A DNA stretch of 53,902 nucleotides from Pseudomonadota bacterium. Its GTDB lineage: Bacteria > Pseudomonadota > Gammaproteobacteria > Burkholderiales > Rhodocyclaceae. Numbering within the stretch: the stretch's first letter is position 1; every line of letters begins with the position of its first letter. Location: NCBI GenBank assembly GCA_008501585.1, contig QQUN01000048.1, positions 1-53,902 of the forward strand, written 5' to 3'. Position numbers and translations under genes: made by a program. The notes below the pieces were generated by a model, which was given only the letters and a program-made list of their open reading frames with translations, searched no databases and was not told where the DNA came from. Below, one piece after another: positions 15,516 through 25,252 of the stretch.

Positions 15516-16928
15516 TCAGATCGTCTTGCGCTTGCTGACCGGCGGGATGTTGAGGGACTCGCGGTACTTGGCGACCGTCCGTCGGGCCACAACCATGCCC
15601 TGCTGGCTGAGTAAATCGGCGATTTTTGCGTCGGAAAGCGGTTTTTTACTGTCTTCGGCGTCCACGAGCTGACGGATCAGGGCGCGGATCGCGGTCGAAG
15701 AGGCGGCGCCACCGGTGTCGGTGGCGACATGACTGCCGAAGAAATACTTGAACTCCAGTACGCCGCGCGGCGTCGACATGAACTTCTGGGTGGTGACGCG
15801 GGAAATGGTGGACTCGTGCAACTCCAGCTCTTCCGCGATCTCCCGCAGTGTCAGTGGGCGCATGGCCACCTCTCCATAATCGAAGAACTGACGCTGTTGG
15901 TCAACGATTGACTGTGCGACGCGCAAAATGGTGTCGAAGCGTTGCTGGACGTTCTTGATCAGCCACTTGGCTTCCTGCAGCTGACCGCCCAGATCGCCGT
16001 TGTTGCCGCGGTTCTGCTGCAGGATCTTGGCGTATAGCGCGTTGACCTTGAGCCGGGGCATGGCGTCGGCGTTGAGTACGGCGGTCCAGCGGCCCTTGTG
16101 CTTGCGCACCACGACATCGGGGATCACGTAGCGGGTGTCGTTGGCCGCGAAACGGGCGCAGGGACGCGGGCTGAGGCTGCAGATGAGGTGGTGGGCGTCG
16201 CGCAGGGCGTCTTCGGAGCACTGCAGCGCGCGGCGCAGGCGGTTGAAGTCGCGCGCTGCGAGGGTGTCGAGGTGCTCGGTGACGATGGCCAGGGCCAGCC
16301 GGCGGGTGTCGGATTCGGGCAGCACGCGCAGTTGCAGCGCCAGGCACTCGGCCGGGCTGCGGCCGCCGACGCCGGCGGGATCGAGGTGTTGCAGGTGCTG
16401 CAGGGCGATCTGCAGGTCGTCGAGTTCGATCTCGCCGTCTTCGGCCAGCAGCGGCAGCAGCTCTTCGAGCGGTTGGCTCAGGTAGCCGTCGTCGTCCAGC
16501 GCTTCGATCAGGAAGCGCACCAGGGCGCGATCACGGTCGGACAGCGGGGTGAGCGCCACCTGCTGGTCGAGGTGTTCGCGCAGCGTGATTTCGGCGGCGT
16601 GGAAGGACTGGAAGTCGGAGTCGTCCTCGTCGTCGCGATGGGTGGTGTTGCCAGTGCCCACGCTCATCCAGTCGCCCAGGTCGTCGAGCGGCGCCTCGGC
16701 GGCCGGTTCGTCGCGCTCGCTGGGCCCTTCGGTGGGGGCTTCGGGCGGCGTGTCGCGGGCGTCCTCGCCCGGGCTGTCGTCCAGCTCCAGCAGCGGGTTG
16801 TCCAGCAGCGCCTGCTCGATCTCCTGGTTGAGCTCGATGGTCGACAACTGCAGCAGCTTGATCGATTGCTGCAGCTGCGGCGTGAGCGTCAGGTGCTGGG
16901 AGAGTTTGAGCTGGAGGGTCGGTTTCAT
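15516..16928 (-). CDS. rpoN: RNA polymerase sigma-54 factor RpoN
   Basis: Alternative sigma factor for -24/-12 promoters that need an AAA+ activator. A 470-residue protein. Region I is LQLKLSQHLTLTPQLQQSIK and LLQLSTIELNQEIEQAL. An acidic region II (about 50-110) is rich in Glu and Asp. The core-binding region follows. The HTH region contains LTLREIAEELELHESTISRV and the sequence KFMSTPRGVLEFKYFFGSHV. The C-terminal RpoN box ARRTVAKYRESLNIPPVS recognises the -24 element. All key elements are present. It follows lptB after 15 bases and precedes hpf. Confidence 0.97.
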   Translation of the reverse strand: MKPTLQLKLSQHLTLTPQLQQSIKLLQLSTIELNQEIEQALLDNPLLELDDSPGEDARDTPPEAPTEGPSERDEPAAEAPLDDLGDWMSVGTGNTTHRDDEDDSDFQSFHAAEITLREHLDQQVALTPLSDRDRALVRFLIEALDDDGYLSQPLEELLPLLAEDGEIELDDLQIALQHLQHLDPAGVGGRSPAECLALQLRVLPESDTRRLALAIVTEHLDTLAARDFNRLRRALQCSEDALRDAHHLICSLSPRPCARFAANDTRYVIPDVVVRKHKGRWTAVLNADAMPRLKVNALYAKILQQNRGNNGDLGGQLQEAKWLIKNVQQRFDTILRVAQSIVDQQRQFFDYGEVAMRPLTLREIAEELELHESTISRVTTQKFMSTPRGVLEFKYFFGSHVATDTGGAASSTAIRALIRQLVDAEDSKKPLSDAKIADLLSQQGMVVARRTVAKYRESLNIPPVSKRKTI

Positions 16929-16943
16929 GATCGGCGCGGGACG

Positions 16944-17666
16944 TCAGAGACGGAAATGCTCGCCCAGATAGACGCGGCGTACCTGGTCATTGGTCACGAT
17001 GTCGTTTGGCGTGCCGCTGGCGAGGACTTCGCCGGCGTTGATGATGAAGGCGCGTTCGCAGATGCCCAGGGTCTCGCGCACGTTGTGGTCGGTGATCAGC
17101 ACCCCGATGCCGCGTTCCTTGAGGTAGCGGATGATCTTCTGGATGTCGAGCACGGCAATCGGGTCGACGCCGGCAAAGGGCTCGTCGAGCAGGATCAGTC
17201 GCGGCGAGGTGGCCAGCGCGCGGGCGATCTCGCAGCGTCGGCGCTCGCCGCCGGACAGCGACACCGAGGTGTTGTCGCGCAGATGGGCGATGCCGAGTTC
17301 GTCGAGCAGTTCGTTCAGGCGGCGGGCGACCTCGTCGGCCGCGAGGCCTTGCAGCTCGAGGACGGCCTGGATGTTTTCCGCCACGGTGAGCTTGCGGAAC
17401 ACGCTCATTTCCTGCGGCAGGTACGACAGGCCGAGCTTGGCGCGGGCGTGGATGGGCAGATGGGTGAGGCGCTCGTCGTCGAGGGTGATCTCGCCGCCAT
17501 CGGCGGCCACCAGGCCGACGATCATGTAGAAACAGGTGGTCTTGCCCGCGCCGTTGGGGCCGAGCAAGCCGACGACCTCGCCGCTGCCGACGTCGAACGA
17601 GACGTCGTGCACCACGGTGCGCGCCCGGTACTTCTTCCGTAATCCGGTGACCTTAAGCAGACTCAT
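16944..17666 (-). CDS. lptB: LPS export ABC transporter ATP-binding protein LptB
   Basis: ATPase that powers LptFG-C to pull LPS out of the inner membrane and push it along the Lpt bridge. A 240-residue protein with Walker A GPNGAGKT (36-43), Q-loop [15 protein letters not shown] (PQExSVFRxLTV is LptB-specific), signature [10 protein letters not shown], and Walker [14 protein letters not shown]. It ends with [11 protein letters not shown], the LptB C-terminus. The upstream gene here is recX, with 14 bases of overlap. The usual lptC and lptA neighbours are not in the window. Confidence 0.96.
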   Translation of the reverse strand: MSLLKVTGLRKKYRARTVVHDVSFDVGSGEVVGLLGPNGAGKTTCFYMIVGLVAADGGEITLDDERLTHLPIHARAKLGLSYLPQEMSVFRKLTVAENIQAVLELQGLAADEVARRLNELLDELGIAHLRDNTSVSLSGGERRRCEIARALATSPRLILLDEPFAGVDPIAVLDIQKIIRYLKERGIGVLITDHNVRETLGICERAFIINAGEVLASGTPNDIVTNDQVRRVYLGEHFRL

Positions 17667-18099
17667 CGTCGCGGTCTTTCAGTATCTTGTGAATCACATC
17701 GGCACCAAACCCCCGCCCCTGAAGGAAGCGGGCCTGCCGGGCCCATTCACGGGCGTCGGCGGGCGGGGTGCCGTACTTCTTTGCCCAGACCTCGCGTGCC
17801 CGGGCGGTATCGTCGCCGTCGCTGCCCTCGGCCAACGCGGCCGCGATCAGTGCGTCACCGACCCCCCGCTGCCGGAGGTCCATCGCCATCCGTCGGCTGC
17901 CGTAGCGTGCCTGCCGGCTGCGAACCCAGCTGTCGGCAAAACGCGCGTCGGACTGCAGGTCGAGCTCGGCGAGTCGGACGAGCAAGGCATCGATCTCGTC
18001 CTCGGTGCCGTGAGGCGCCAGCTTGCGAGTCAGCTCGGCACGGCTGTGTTCGCGCTGCGACAACAGCCGCAGCGCCCGTGCCTTGAGCGACTCGCTCAT
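17653..18099 (-). CDS. recX: RecA regulator RecX
   Basis: Inhibits RecA filament extension by capping. A 148-residue protein of three-helix repeats: [40 protein letters not shown], and [21 protein letters not shown]. Its start is eight bases after the recA stop. Its last codons overlap the start of lptB by 14 bases, so translation may be coupled into lptB. Confidence 0.93.
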   Translation of the reverse strand: MSESLKARALRLLSQREHSRAELTRKLAPHGTEDEIDALLVRLAELDLQSDARFADSWVRSRQARYGSRRMAMDLRQRGVGDALIAAALAEGSDGDDTARAREVWAKKYGTPPADAREWARQARFLQGRGFGADVIHKILKDRDDESA

Positions 18100-18107
18100 G
18101 CCTTGGG

Positions 18108-19145
<1,038 letters not shown>

Positions 19146-19173
19146 GGTGTGGTCCTCTGAAAACGTGCGTTGG

Positions 19174-19203
19174 ATTATGGCACAGACTTTGCTGTGGTGT
19201 CGG
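19174..19203 (-). promoter_or_regulatory. Candidate recA promoter overlapping the cinA 3' end
   Basis: On the minus strand CCGACA (-35, 19203-19198) and CATAAT (-10, 19179-19174) are separated by 18 bases. The predicted transcript would start about 20 bases before the recA ATG. The spacer contains ACAGCAAAGTCTGT, an inverted repeat of the opposite polarity to a LexA box. Confidence 0.4.
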
Positions 19204-19678
19204 CCTGAAGGAGGCCGTCGAGCGCGTGGATCACGGCTTGCCGACGGACCTGCTCGCGGTCGCCGGCAAAGCGGCAGGTCTGGGTCCGCACGGCGCCGCC
19301 GGGGCCGCCCCAGGCAAAGCAGACCGTGCCGACGGGTTTGTCCGGACTACCGCCCGTCGGGCCGGCAATGCCGGACACAGCCAGCGCCACCTGGGCGTCG
19401 CTGTGGGCCAGTGCGCCGCGCACCATGGCGGCAACAACCGCTTCGCTGACCGCGCCCTGCGTGTCGATGAGCGTTGCCGGGACACCGAGCTGGCGTTGCT
19501 TGGCGGCATTGGAGTAGGTGACCCAGCCGCGGTCGAACCAGTCCGAACTGCCGGCGATGGCGGTGACCGTCTCGGCGATCCAGCCGCCGGTGCACGATTC
19601 GGCCGTGGCCAGCCGCCAGCCGTGCGTGCGCAGCCACTGGCCGGTGCGTTGGGCGAGGGTTTCGAGGCGTTCATCCAT
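19175..19678 (-). CDS. pncC: CinA C-terminal family protein / NMN deamidase
   Basis: Deamidates nicotinamide mononucleotide to nicotinate mononucleotide in the pyridine nucleotide cycle. A 167-residue single-domain protein (PncC type, without the N-terminal MoeA-like half of full CinA). Motifs: [75 protein letters not shown]. The start [13 protein letters not shown] is two bases after the pgpA stop. recA follows after 29 bases. Confidence 0.92.
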   Translation of the reverse strand: MDERLETLAQRTGQWLRTHGWRLATAESCTGGWIAETVTAIAGSSDWFDRGWVTYSNAAKQRQLGVPATLIDTQGAVSEAVVAAMVRGALAHSDAQVALAVSGIAGPTGGSPDKPVGTVCFAWGGPGGAVRTQTCRFAGDREQVRRQAVIHALDGLLQADTTAKSVP

Positions 19679-19680
19679 GG

Positions 19681-20163
19681 TCAGGGGGCGAGCAGGCGGG
19701 CAATGATGGCCAGCACCAGCAAGGTGTAGCCGGCGGCGATGAGGTCGTCGAGCATGACGCCGAGGCCACCCTTGACCTTGCTGTCGGCCCATTTGATGGG
19801 CTGCGGTTTGACGATGTCGAAGAAGCGGAACAGGCCAAAGGCGGCGGCCTGCCAGAGGAGGGTGTCGGGCGTGAAATACAGCACCAGCCAGAAGGGCACC
19901 ATCTCGTCCCAGACGATGGCGCCGTGGTCGGACACGCCCAGTGCCTGGCCGGTGCGGTCGGCGGCGACGATGCCGAAGACGAAGCCGGTGAGCAGGAACA
20001 CCAGAAACGCCGTGTCGCCGAGCGGGGCGAGCAGCAGCGGGAACAGCGCCCAGGCGGCCAGCGTGCCGGCGGTGCCGGGCGCCCTGGGCGACAGGCCGGA
20101 GCCGAGGCCGAGGGCGATGAAGTGCGCCGGGTGGGCGAACAGGAACTGGACGGTGGGGCGCAT
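19681..20163 (-). CDS. pgpA: Phosphatidylglycerophosphatase A
   Basis: Dephosphorylates phosphatidylglycerol phosphate to phosphatidylglycerol in the inner membrane. A 160-residue protein with three or four hydrophobic segments. Motifs: GLGSGLSPRAPGTAGTLAAW, VWDEMVPFWLVLYF, FRFFDIVKPQPIKWADSKVKGG and GVMLDDLIAAGY, all standard PgpA signatures with the acidic metal ligands. thiL normally lies directly upstream. Here repeat copy B separates the two genes. A TATACT at 20191-20196 on the minus strand may serve as a -10. Confidence 0.94.
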   Translation of the reverse strand: MRPTVQFLFAHPAHFIALGLGSGLSPRAPGTAGTLAAWALFPLLLAPLGDTAFLVFLLTGFVFGIVAADRTGQALGVSDHGAIVWDEMVPFWLVLYFTPDTLLWQAAAFGLFRFFDIVKPQPIKWADSKVKGGLGVMLDDLIAAGYTLLVLAIIARLLAP

Positions 20164-20198
20164 CGGGCGTGGGCGGTGGCGAAAGGGCGGAGTATAGG

Positions 20199-20349
20199 CT
20201 CAGAACTGGTGAATAAATCGACTGCGCGTGCCGATTGCTGCGTTGCTCACTCGCTCACTCCTCGCCTATCCATTTGATATGTCTCGTTGTTCGCTCGCTC
20301 GCGCCTTGCACTCGGCCCTGCTCGCTACGATTTCTTCACAAGTTCTCAG
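20199..20349 (-). repeat. Short interspersed element, copy B, inverted relative to copy A
   Basis: About 151 bp. The reverse complement begins CTGAGAACTTGTGAAGAAATC and continues like copy A through GAGACATATCAAATGGATAG and GTGAGCGAGTGAGCAACGCA. It lacks the block around GCATTTGGCAACT present in A. The ends form terminal inverted repeats with one G for T change (AACTGGTGAATAAATC). The TGA of the thiL stop is contained in CTGAGAACTT at the element's end, just as for the pbpC-like gene in copy A. No coding capacity. Confidence 0.85.
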
Positions 20350-21308
20350 GCGGTGAAGTGGTCGAAGCCGGCGCGGGCGAGTGCAGTGCTGGTGCCGTCG
20401 GCGGCGCGGAGCGTCAGCCCCTCGGCCGGTGCGGTGAGTGTGCCGATGCGGTGCAGCGGCAGGGCCAGCGCCGGGCCCAGCGCGGCGATCGCATCGCGCT
20501 GCGCCACTGGCGCGGTGAACAGCAACTCGTAGTCGTCGCCGCCGGCCAGGCAGGCCTGGCGGGCGCGTTCGGCGTCGCCGCAGGCGGCAAGCAGCGCGGC
20601 GTCGGGCAGGCGTATGGCGTCAATCCGCGCGCCCACGGCGCTGGCGTCGAGCAGGTGGCCGAGATCGCCGAGCAGGCCGTCGGAGACGTCGAGCATGGCG
20701 CTGGCCCGCCCGCGCAGGGCGAGGCCGAGCGCGGTGCGCGGTTGCGGGCGGTGCAGCGCGGCGAGGCAGGCGTCGCGATGGGCCGGGGCCAGCGGCAGGC
20801 GGTCGCGCAGATGCCACAGCGCCAGCGCCGCCCGGCCGGGCTGGCCGGAGACCCACAGGTCGTCACCCGCTCTGGCGCCGTCGCGCCGGATGGCCTCGCC
20901 GACGGGCACTTCGCCGCAGATGGTGATGCTCAGGTTGCGCGGCCCGCGGGTGGTGTCGCCACCGACCAGGTCGACGCCGAAGGCCTCGGCGCAGGCGTAG
21001 AAACCGTCGGCAAACGCGGCCAGCCAGTCGGCGTCGGCGTCGGGCACGGCCAGCGCGAGCAGCGCCCAGCGCGGGGTGGCGCCCATGGCGGCGAGGTCGG
21101 AGACATTGACCGCAAGGCTTTTCCAGCCCAGGTCGGTCGGGTCGGCGCCGGCAAAAAAATGCCTCCCCTCGACCAGCATGTCGGTGGAGACGGCCAACTG
21201 GTGACCGGGTGAGGGTTGCCACAAGGCGGCGTCGTCGCCGCCGGCCAGGTCGGTATGGCGGGTCGGGCGCGAGAAGTGGTGGCGGATGAGGTCGAATTCG
21301 GAAGCCAT
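20346..21308 (-). CDS. thiL: Thiamine-monophosphate kinase
   Basis: ATP-dependent phosphorylation of thiamine monophosphate to thiamine pyrophosphate, the last step of the pathway. A 320-residue protein with GGDDAALW near residue 23, STDMLVEGRHF, LAVNVSDLAAMGATPRW, VGGDTTRGP, a SAMLDVSDGLLGDL motif, and LAGGDDYELLFT. These are all the metal- and ATP-binding blocks of the AIRS/ThiL fold. Its stop codon lies within the terminal repeat of copy B. Divergent from the NAGGN operon with 410 bases between. Confidence 0.95.
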   Translation of the reverse strand: MASEFDLIRHHFSRPTRHTDLAGGDDAALWQPSPGHQLAVSTDMLVEGRHFFAGADPTDLGWKSLAVNVSDLAAMGATPRWALLALAVPDADADWLAAFADGFYACAEAFGVDLVGGDTTRGPRNLSITICGEVPVGEAIRRDGARAGDDLWVSGQPGRAALALWHLRDRLPLAPAHRDACLAALHRPQPRTALGLALRGRASAMLDVSDGLLGDLGHLLDASAVGARIDAIRLPDAALLAACGDAERARQACLAGGDDYELLFTAPVAQRDAIAALGPALALPLHRIGTLTAPAEGLTLRAADGTSTALARAGFDHFTA

Positions 21309-21718
21309 GGCGGGGGCGTGCGTCGGGAGGCGCCAGCATAGCGCGGCCGGGCCGGCGCCCCAAGTCGCGGGTGGTGCACGGCGACGGCCGGCACATGCGA
21401 CTGGGGTATGCGTTGCGTCTTGAAACCTTTGTGCAAAATAGTTTTGTTACAATGCAACATTCTTTTGTGTCCCGGCGCGCGCTTTGGCCGGCGCGGACCG
21501 GGAGGCGCGTGCACGACACAAAACGCTCAAGATCCCTGGATCACGGCCATTCGCCGCCGTGTTGCGGCGGTCATCCAAAGGTGGTCCACGCCGGGCTGCC
21601 GCGATTGTTCCCTGGCGTCCGATTCGGTTCTTCCGCGCGGCGTCGGAGCGTTTTGTGCGGGTGCCGGTCATTGCCGGCGCGTCGGCGGTGTGCGCGACGA
21701 TGTCTATGAGGACCCGAT
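21309..21718 (+). promoter_or_regulatory. Long non-coding gap: NAGGN operon promoter and structured leader
   Basis: No credible gene in these 410 bases. A -10-like TACAAT lies at 21448-21453, without a clear -35, and would start a leader of about 260 bases. Two pairings compete for the same strand. TTTTGTGTC (21463-21471) pairs with GACACAAAA (21515-21523). CACAAAACGCTC (21517-21528) pairs with GAGCGTTTTGTG (21646-21657). Inside the second are hairpins CCGCCG-TGTTG-CGGCGG (around 21555) and GCCGG-TCATTG-CCGGC (around 21665, beyond the closing stem). This looks like a switch-type leader. No known riboswitch class was recognised. Confidence 0.45.
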
Positions 21719-23491
21719 ATGTGCGGAATAGCAGGTGAAATTCGATTCGACGGTGGCATGCCCGACGCCGCAGCCCTGGGGCGGATGGTGGCGGCGCAGA
21801 CGCGTCGCGGGCCCGACGGGGCGGGGCTGGAGGTGCAGCTCGGCCGGGGTTTCGGCCATCGTCGACTGAAGATCATGGATTTGACCGAGGCGGCGCAGCA
21901 GCCGATGTTCGACCCAATGCTGGGCATGGGCATCGTCTTCAACGGCGCGGTCTACAACCACCCCGAGCTGCGTCGCGAGCTCGAAGGCCTGGGCTACACG
22001 TTCTACTCCCATGGCGACACCGAGGTATTGCTCAAGGCCTACCACGCCTGGGGGCTGGACTTCGTGCAGCGCCTCAATGGCATGTTTGCCTTCGCGATCT
22101 GGGAGCGCGACTCGGGCAAGGTGGTGTTCGGCCGCGACCGGCTCGGCATCAAGCCCTTTTACTACAGCGAGGTGAAGGGCGCGCTGCGCTTCGCCTCCTC
22201 TTTGCCGGCGCTGCTCAAGGCCGGGGGTGTCGATACCGCCATCGATCCGGTCGCGCTCAACAGCTACCTGTCCTTCCATGCCGTGGTGCCGGCGCCCTAC
22301 ACCCTGCTCAAGGGCGTGCGCAAGCTGGCGCCGGGGACGCTGATGGTGGTGCATCCGGACGGTCGCCGCGAGGAGAAAACCTTCTGGGCCATGCAGGCGG
22401 TGCGCACGGCCGAGGACGAGGCGCGCAGCTTCGACGACTGGTGCGATCTGCTGCTCGAACAGCTGCGTGCCGCGGTCAAGCGCCGCCTGGTGGCCGATGT
22501 GCCGGTGGGCGCGCTGCTTTCCGGTGGGGTCGACTCAAGCCTGATTGTCGGTCTGATGGCCGAGGCCGGCGTGCGCGACCTGCACACCTACAACGTCGGT
22601 TTTGCCGATGTGGGCGGCGAGAAGGGCAACGAGTTCGAGTACGCGCAGATCATCGCCGACGAATTCGGCACGCACCACGAGCGCATCTTCGTGCCCGAGG
22701 CGCAACTGCTGCAGCGCCTGCCCGAGGCCATCGAGGCGATGAGCGAGCCAATGGTCAGCCATGACTGCATCGGCTTCTATTTGCTGTCGGAGGCCGTGTC
22801 GCGCCACACCAAGGTGGTGCAGAGCGGGCAGGGCGCCGACGAGGTGTTTGGCGGCTACCACTGGTATCCCAAGCTCGAGGGCAGCACTGACGCGGTGGCC
22901 GACTACCTCGCCGCCTTCCGTGACCGCGACCATGCCGACTATCGCGCGCTGGTGCAGCCGCCGTATCACGCCGAGGATTTCAGCGGCCGCTTCGTGGCCG
23001 AGCACTTTGCCCGCCCGGGCGCCGAGGACCCGGTCGACAAGGCCTTGCGCCTCGACACCTCGATCATGCTGGTGGATGACCCGGTCAAGCGCGTCGACAA
23101 CATGACCATGGCCTTCGGCCTGGAGGCGCGCGTGCCCTTCCTCGACCACGAGCTGGTCGAGTTTGCCGGGCGCATCCCGGCGCGCCACAAGCTCGCCCAT
23201 GGCGGCAAGGGCGTGCTCAAGGAAACGGCGCGGCGGGTCATCCCCTCGGCGGTGATCGACCGGCCGAAGGGCTACTTCCCGGTGCCCGGCCTCAAGTACC
23301 TGCAAGGCTCCACGCTGGACACCGTGCGTGACGCCCTGCACAGTCAGGCGGCACGCGAGCGCGGCCTGTTCCAGCGCGAGCAGGTCGACATGCTGCTGGC
23401 CAATCCCGGCGAGCACATCACGCCGCTGCGCGGTTCCAAGCTGTGGCAGCTCGGCTTGCTCGAGTGGTGGCTGCAGACTCACCTTGCCTGA
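21719..23491 (+). CDS. asnO: N-acetylglutaminylglutamine amidotransferase (NAGGN synthesis)
   Basis: Converts N-acetylglutaminylglutamine to its amide (NAGGN), a dipeptide osmoprotectant. A 590-residue asparagine-synthetase-like protein. The N-terminal glutaminase domain starts MCGIAGEIRF (nucleophile Cys2), with RRGPDGAG, FNGAVYNHPELR and GRDRLGIKPFYYSE. The synthetase domain holds the PP-loop LLSGGVDSSLIVGL (268-274) and VQSGQGADEVFGGYHWYP, which is typical of the NAGGN subgroup. Assignment to that subgroup is strengthened by the two next genes, the other members of the known trio. Named asnO in rhizobia. A long leader lies upstream; ngg follows after 12 bases. Confidence 0.93.
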   Translation: MCGIAGEIRFDGGMPDAAALGRMVAAQTRRGPDGAGLEVQLGRGFGHRRLKIMDLTEAAQQPMFDPMLGMGIVFNGAVYNHPELRRELEGLGYTFYSHGDTEVLLKAYHAWGLDFVQRLNGMFAFAIWERDSGKVVFGRDRLGIKPFYYSEVKGALRFASSLPALLKAGGVDTAIDPVALNSYLSFHAVVPAPYTLLKGVRKLAPGTLMVVHPDGRREEKTFWAMQAVRTAEDEARSFDDWCDLLLEQLRAAVKRRLVADVPVGALLSGGVDSSLIVGLMAEAGVRDLHTYNVGFADVGGEKGNEFEYAQIIADEFGTHHERIFVPEAQLLQRLPEAIEAMSEPMVSHDCIGFYLLSEAVSRHTKVVQSGQGADEVFGGYHWYPKLEGSTDAVADYLAAFRDRDHADYRALVQPPYHAEDFSGRFVAEHFARPGAEDPVDKALRLDTSIMLVDDPVKRVDNMTMAFGLEARVPFLDHELVEFAGRIPARHKLAHGGKGVLKETARRVIPSAVIDRPKGYFPVPGLKYLQGSTLDTVRDALHSQAARERGLFQREQVDMLLANPGEHITPLRGSKLWQLGLLEWWLQTHLA

Positions 23492-23503
23492 CGGACCCAC
23501 GTC

Positions 23504-25252
23504 ATGATCCGAAAACACGTCACCCGCGCCCTGCGCCCCGGCAGTCAGCCGCTGCACTTGTCCGAGGGCCAGCCCGACAAGCGCGACATGCCCGCCAATG
23601 TGGTGGTCGAATGCGGCTGGGGGCGCTGGCTGCCGGCCCAGACCTATGCCGATGCCGGCGAGCTGGCCGCCGCGCTGCTCGACGAGCGCCCCGGCCAGCG
23701 CGACATCGCCTACTACGTGGAGCGTCCGCACGTGGTGGTGGCCCAGGCGCCGCAGCAGCTCTTTCTCGACCCCTCCGAGTCCTTCCGGCTCGGGCTCGGC
23801 GGCTATCGCGCCCAGCGCCCGGTGCGCCGCGGCTTCACGCTGCGGCGCCTGCGCACGCGCAGCGACGTGGCGGCGATCAACGCGCTCTACAGCAGCCGCA
23901 AGATGGTGCCGGTGGGGGCGCCGCAGGTGTGGGCGCAGCGCGCCGACCGGCACATCACCTGGGCACTGGCCGAGGATTTGTCCTCGGGCGAGATCATTGG
24001 CGTGGCCATGGGGCTCGACCATGTCGAGGCCTTTGCCGATCCGCAGCAAGGCAGCAGCCTGTGGTCGCTGGCGGTGGCGCCGCAGGCCGCCCACCCCGGC
24101 GTGGGCGAGGCGCTGGTGCGCTATCTGGCCGAGCATTTCCATGCCCGTGGCCGGGCCTGGATGGATGTCTCGGTGATGCATGACAACCAGCAGGCCATCG
24201 CGCTGTACGAGAAGCTCGGCTTCCAGCGCATCAGCGTGTTTGCGGTCAAGCGGCGCAATGCGATCAACGAGCCCTTCTATACCCGCCCGGCCGACGAGGA
24301 GGCGGAACTCAACCCGTATGCCCGTCTGATCACCGACGAGGCGCGCAAGCGTGGCATCCATGTCGAGGTGCTCGATGCGGCCAATGGCTATTTCCGGCTC
24401 GAACTGGGCGGGCGCAGCGTGGTCTGCCGCGAGTCGCTCACCGAGCTGACCTCGGCCATCGCCATGAGCCGTTGCCAGGACAAGCGGGTGACGCTCAAGT
24501 TGCTGGCCGAGGCCGGGCTCAAGGTGCCCGGCCAGCGCCTGGCCGACGGCTCGCAGGCCGACCTGGCCTTTCTGTCCAAGCACGCCGCGGTGGTGGTCAA
24601 GCCGGTCGAAGGCGAGCAGGGCAAGGGCATCAGCGTCAACATCACCACCGCCGACGAGTTGCTGTCGGCGATCGAGCGCGCCCGCCAGTTCTGCGACCGG
24701 GTGCTGATCGAAACCTTCTGCCCCGGCCACGACCTGCGCGTGGTGGTCATCGACTACCAGGTGGTGGCCGCGGCGGTGCGGCGGCCGCCGGCGGTGGTTG
24801 GCGACGGCGCCAGCCCCATCCGTGCCCTGATCGAGAAGCAGAGCCGGCGGCGCCAGGCGGCCACGGGTGGCGAATCGCAGATCCCGATCGACGACGAGAC
24901 CCGCCGCTGCGTCGCCCGCCAGGGCTACACGCTGGACGACATCCTGCCCGCGCAGGTGACGCTCACCGTGCGCAACACCGCCAACCTGCACACCGGCGGC
25001 ACCATCCACGACGTGACCGACAGCCTGCACCCGGTGCTGCGTCGCGACGCCGAGGCCGCGGCGCGGGCGCTGGACATCCCGGTCACCGGGCTCGATTTCA
25101 TCGTGCCTGACCCGGCCGCGCCCGAGTACGTGATCATCGAAGCCAATGAACGGCCGGGTCTGGCCAACCACGAGCCGCAACCGACGGCAGAGCGCTTTGT
25201 CGACCTGCTGTTTCCGCGTACCCGCACGCAACCCCAATCTGGAGATCGCTGA
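23504..25252 (+). CDS. ngg: N-acetylglutaminylglutamine synthetase (GNAT + ATP-grasp)
   Basis: Makes N-acetylglutaminylglutamine from two glutamines and acetyl-CoA. A 582-residue fusion. Residues about 105-260 are a GNAT acetyltransferase (LWSLAVAPQAAHPGVGEALVRYL, VMHDNQQAIALYEKLGFQRI). About 290-575 is a cyanophycin-synthetase-like ATP-grasp ligase (VVVKPVEGEQGKGISVNI, DLRVVVIDYQVVAAAVRRP, VTGLDFIVPD, IIEANERPGLANHEPQPT). Its TGA overlaps the ATG of the M42 gene by one base (TGATG), so the genes are translationally coupled. Confidence 0.94.
   Translation: MIRKHVTRALRPGSQPLHLSEGQPDKRDMPANVVVECGWGRWLPAQTYADAGELAAALLDERPGQRDIAYYVERPHVVVAQAPQQLFLDPSESFRLGLGGYRAQRPVRRGFTLRRLRTRSDVAAINALYSSRKMVPVGAPQVWAQRADRHITWALAEDLSSGEIIGVAMGLDHVEAFADPQQGSSLWSLAVAPQAAHPGVGEALVRYLAEHFHARGRAWMDVSVMHDNQQAIALYEKLGFQRISVFAVKRRNAINEPFYTRPADEEAELNPYARLITDEARKRGIHVEVLDAANGYFRLELGGRSVVCRESLTELTSAIAMSRCQDKRVTLKLLAEAGLKVPGQRLADGSQADLAFLSKHAAVVVKPVEGEQGKGISVNITTADELLSAIERARQFCDRVLIETFCPGHDLRVVVIDYQVVAAAVRRPPAVVGDGASPIRALIEKQSRRRQAATGGESQIPIDDETRRCVARQGYTLDDILPAQVTLTVRNTANLHTGGTIHDVTDSLHPVLRRDAEAAARALDIPVTGLDFIVPDPAAPEYVIIEANERPGLANHEPQPTAERFVDLLFPRTRTQPQSGDR

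Noticed and set aside
22535-25237. A 900-codon antisense frame across the asnO-ngg genes
   Set aside because: Low-complexity translation opposite two confidently identified genes; no start context.
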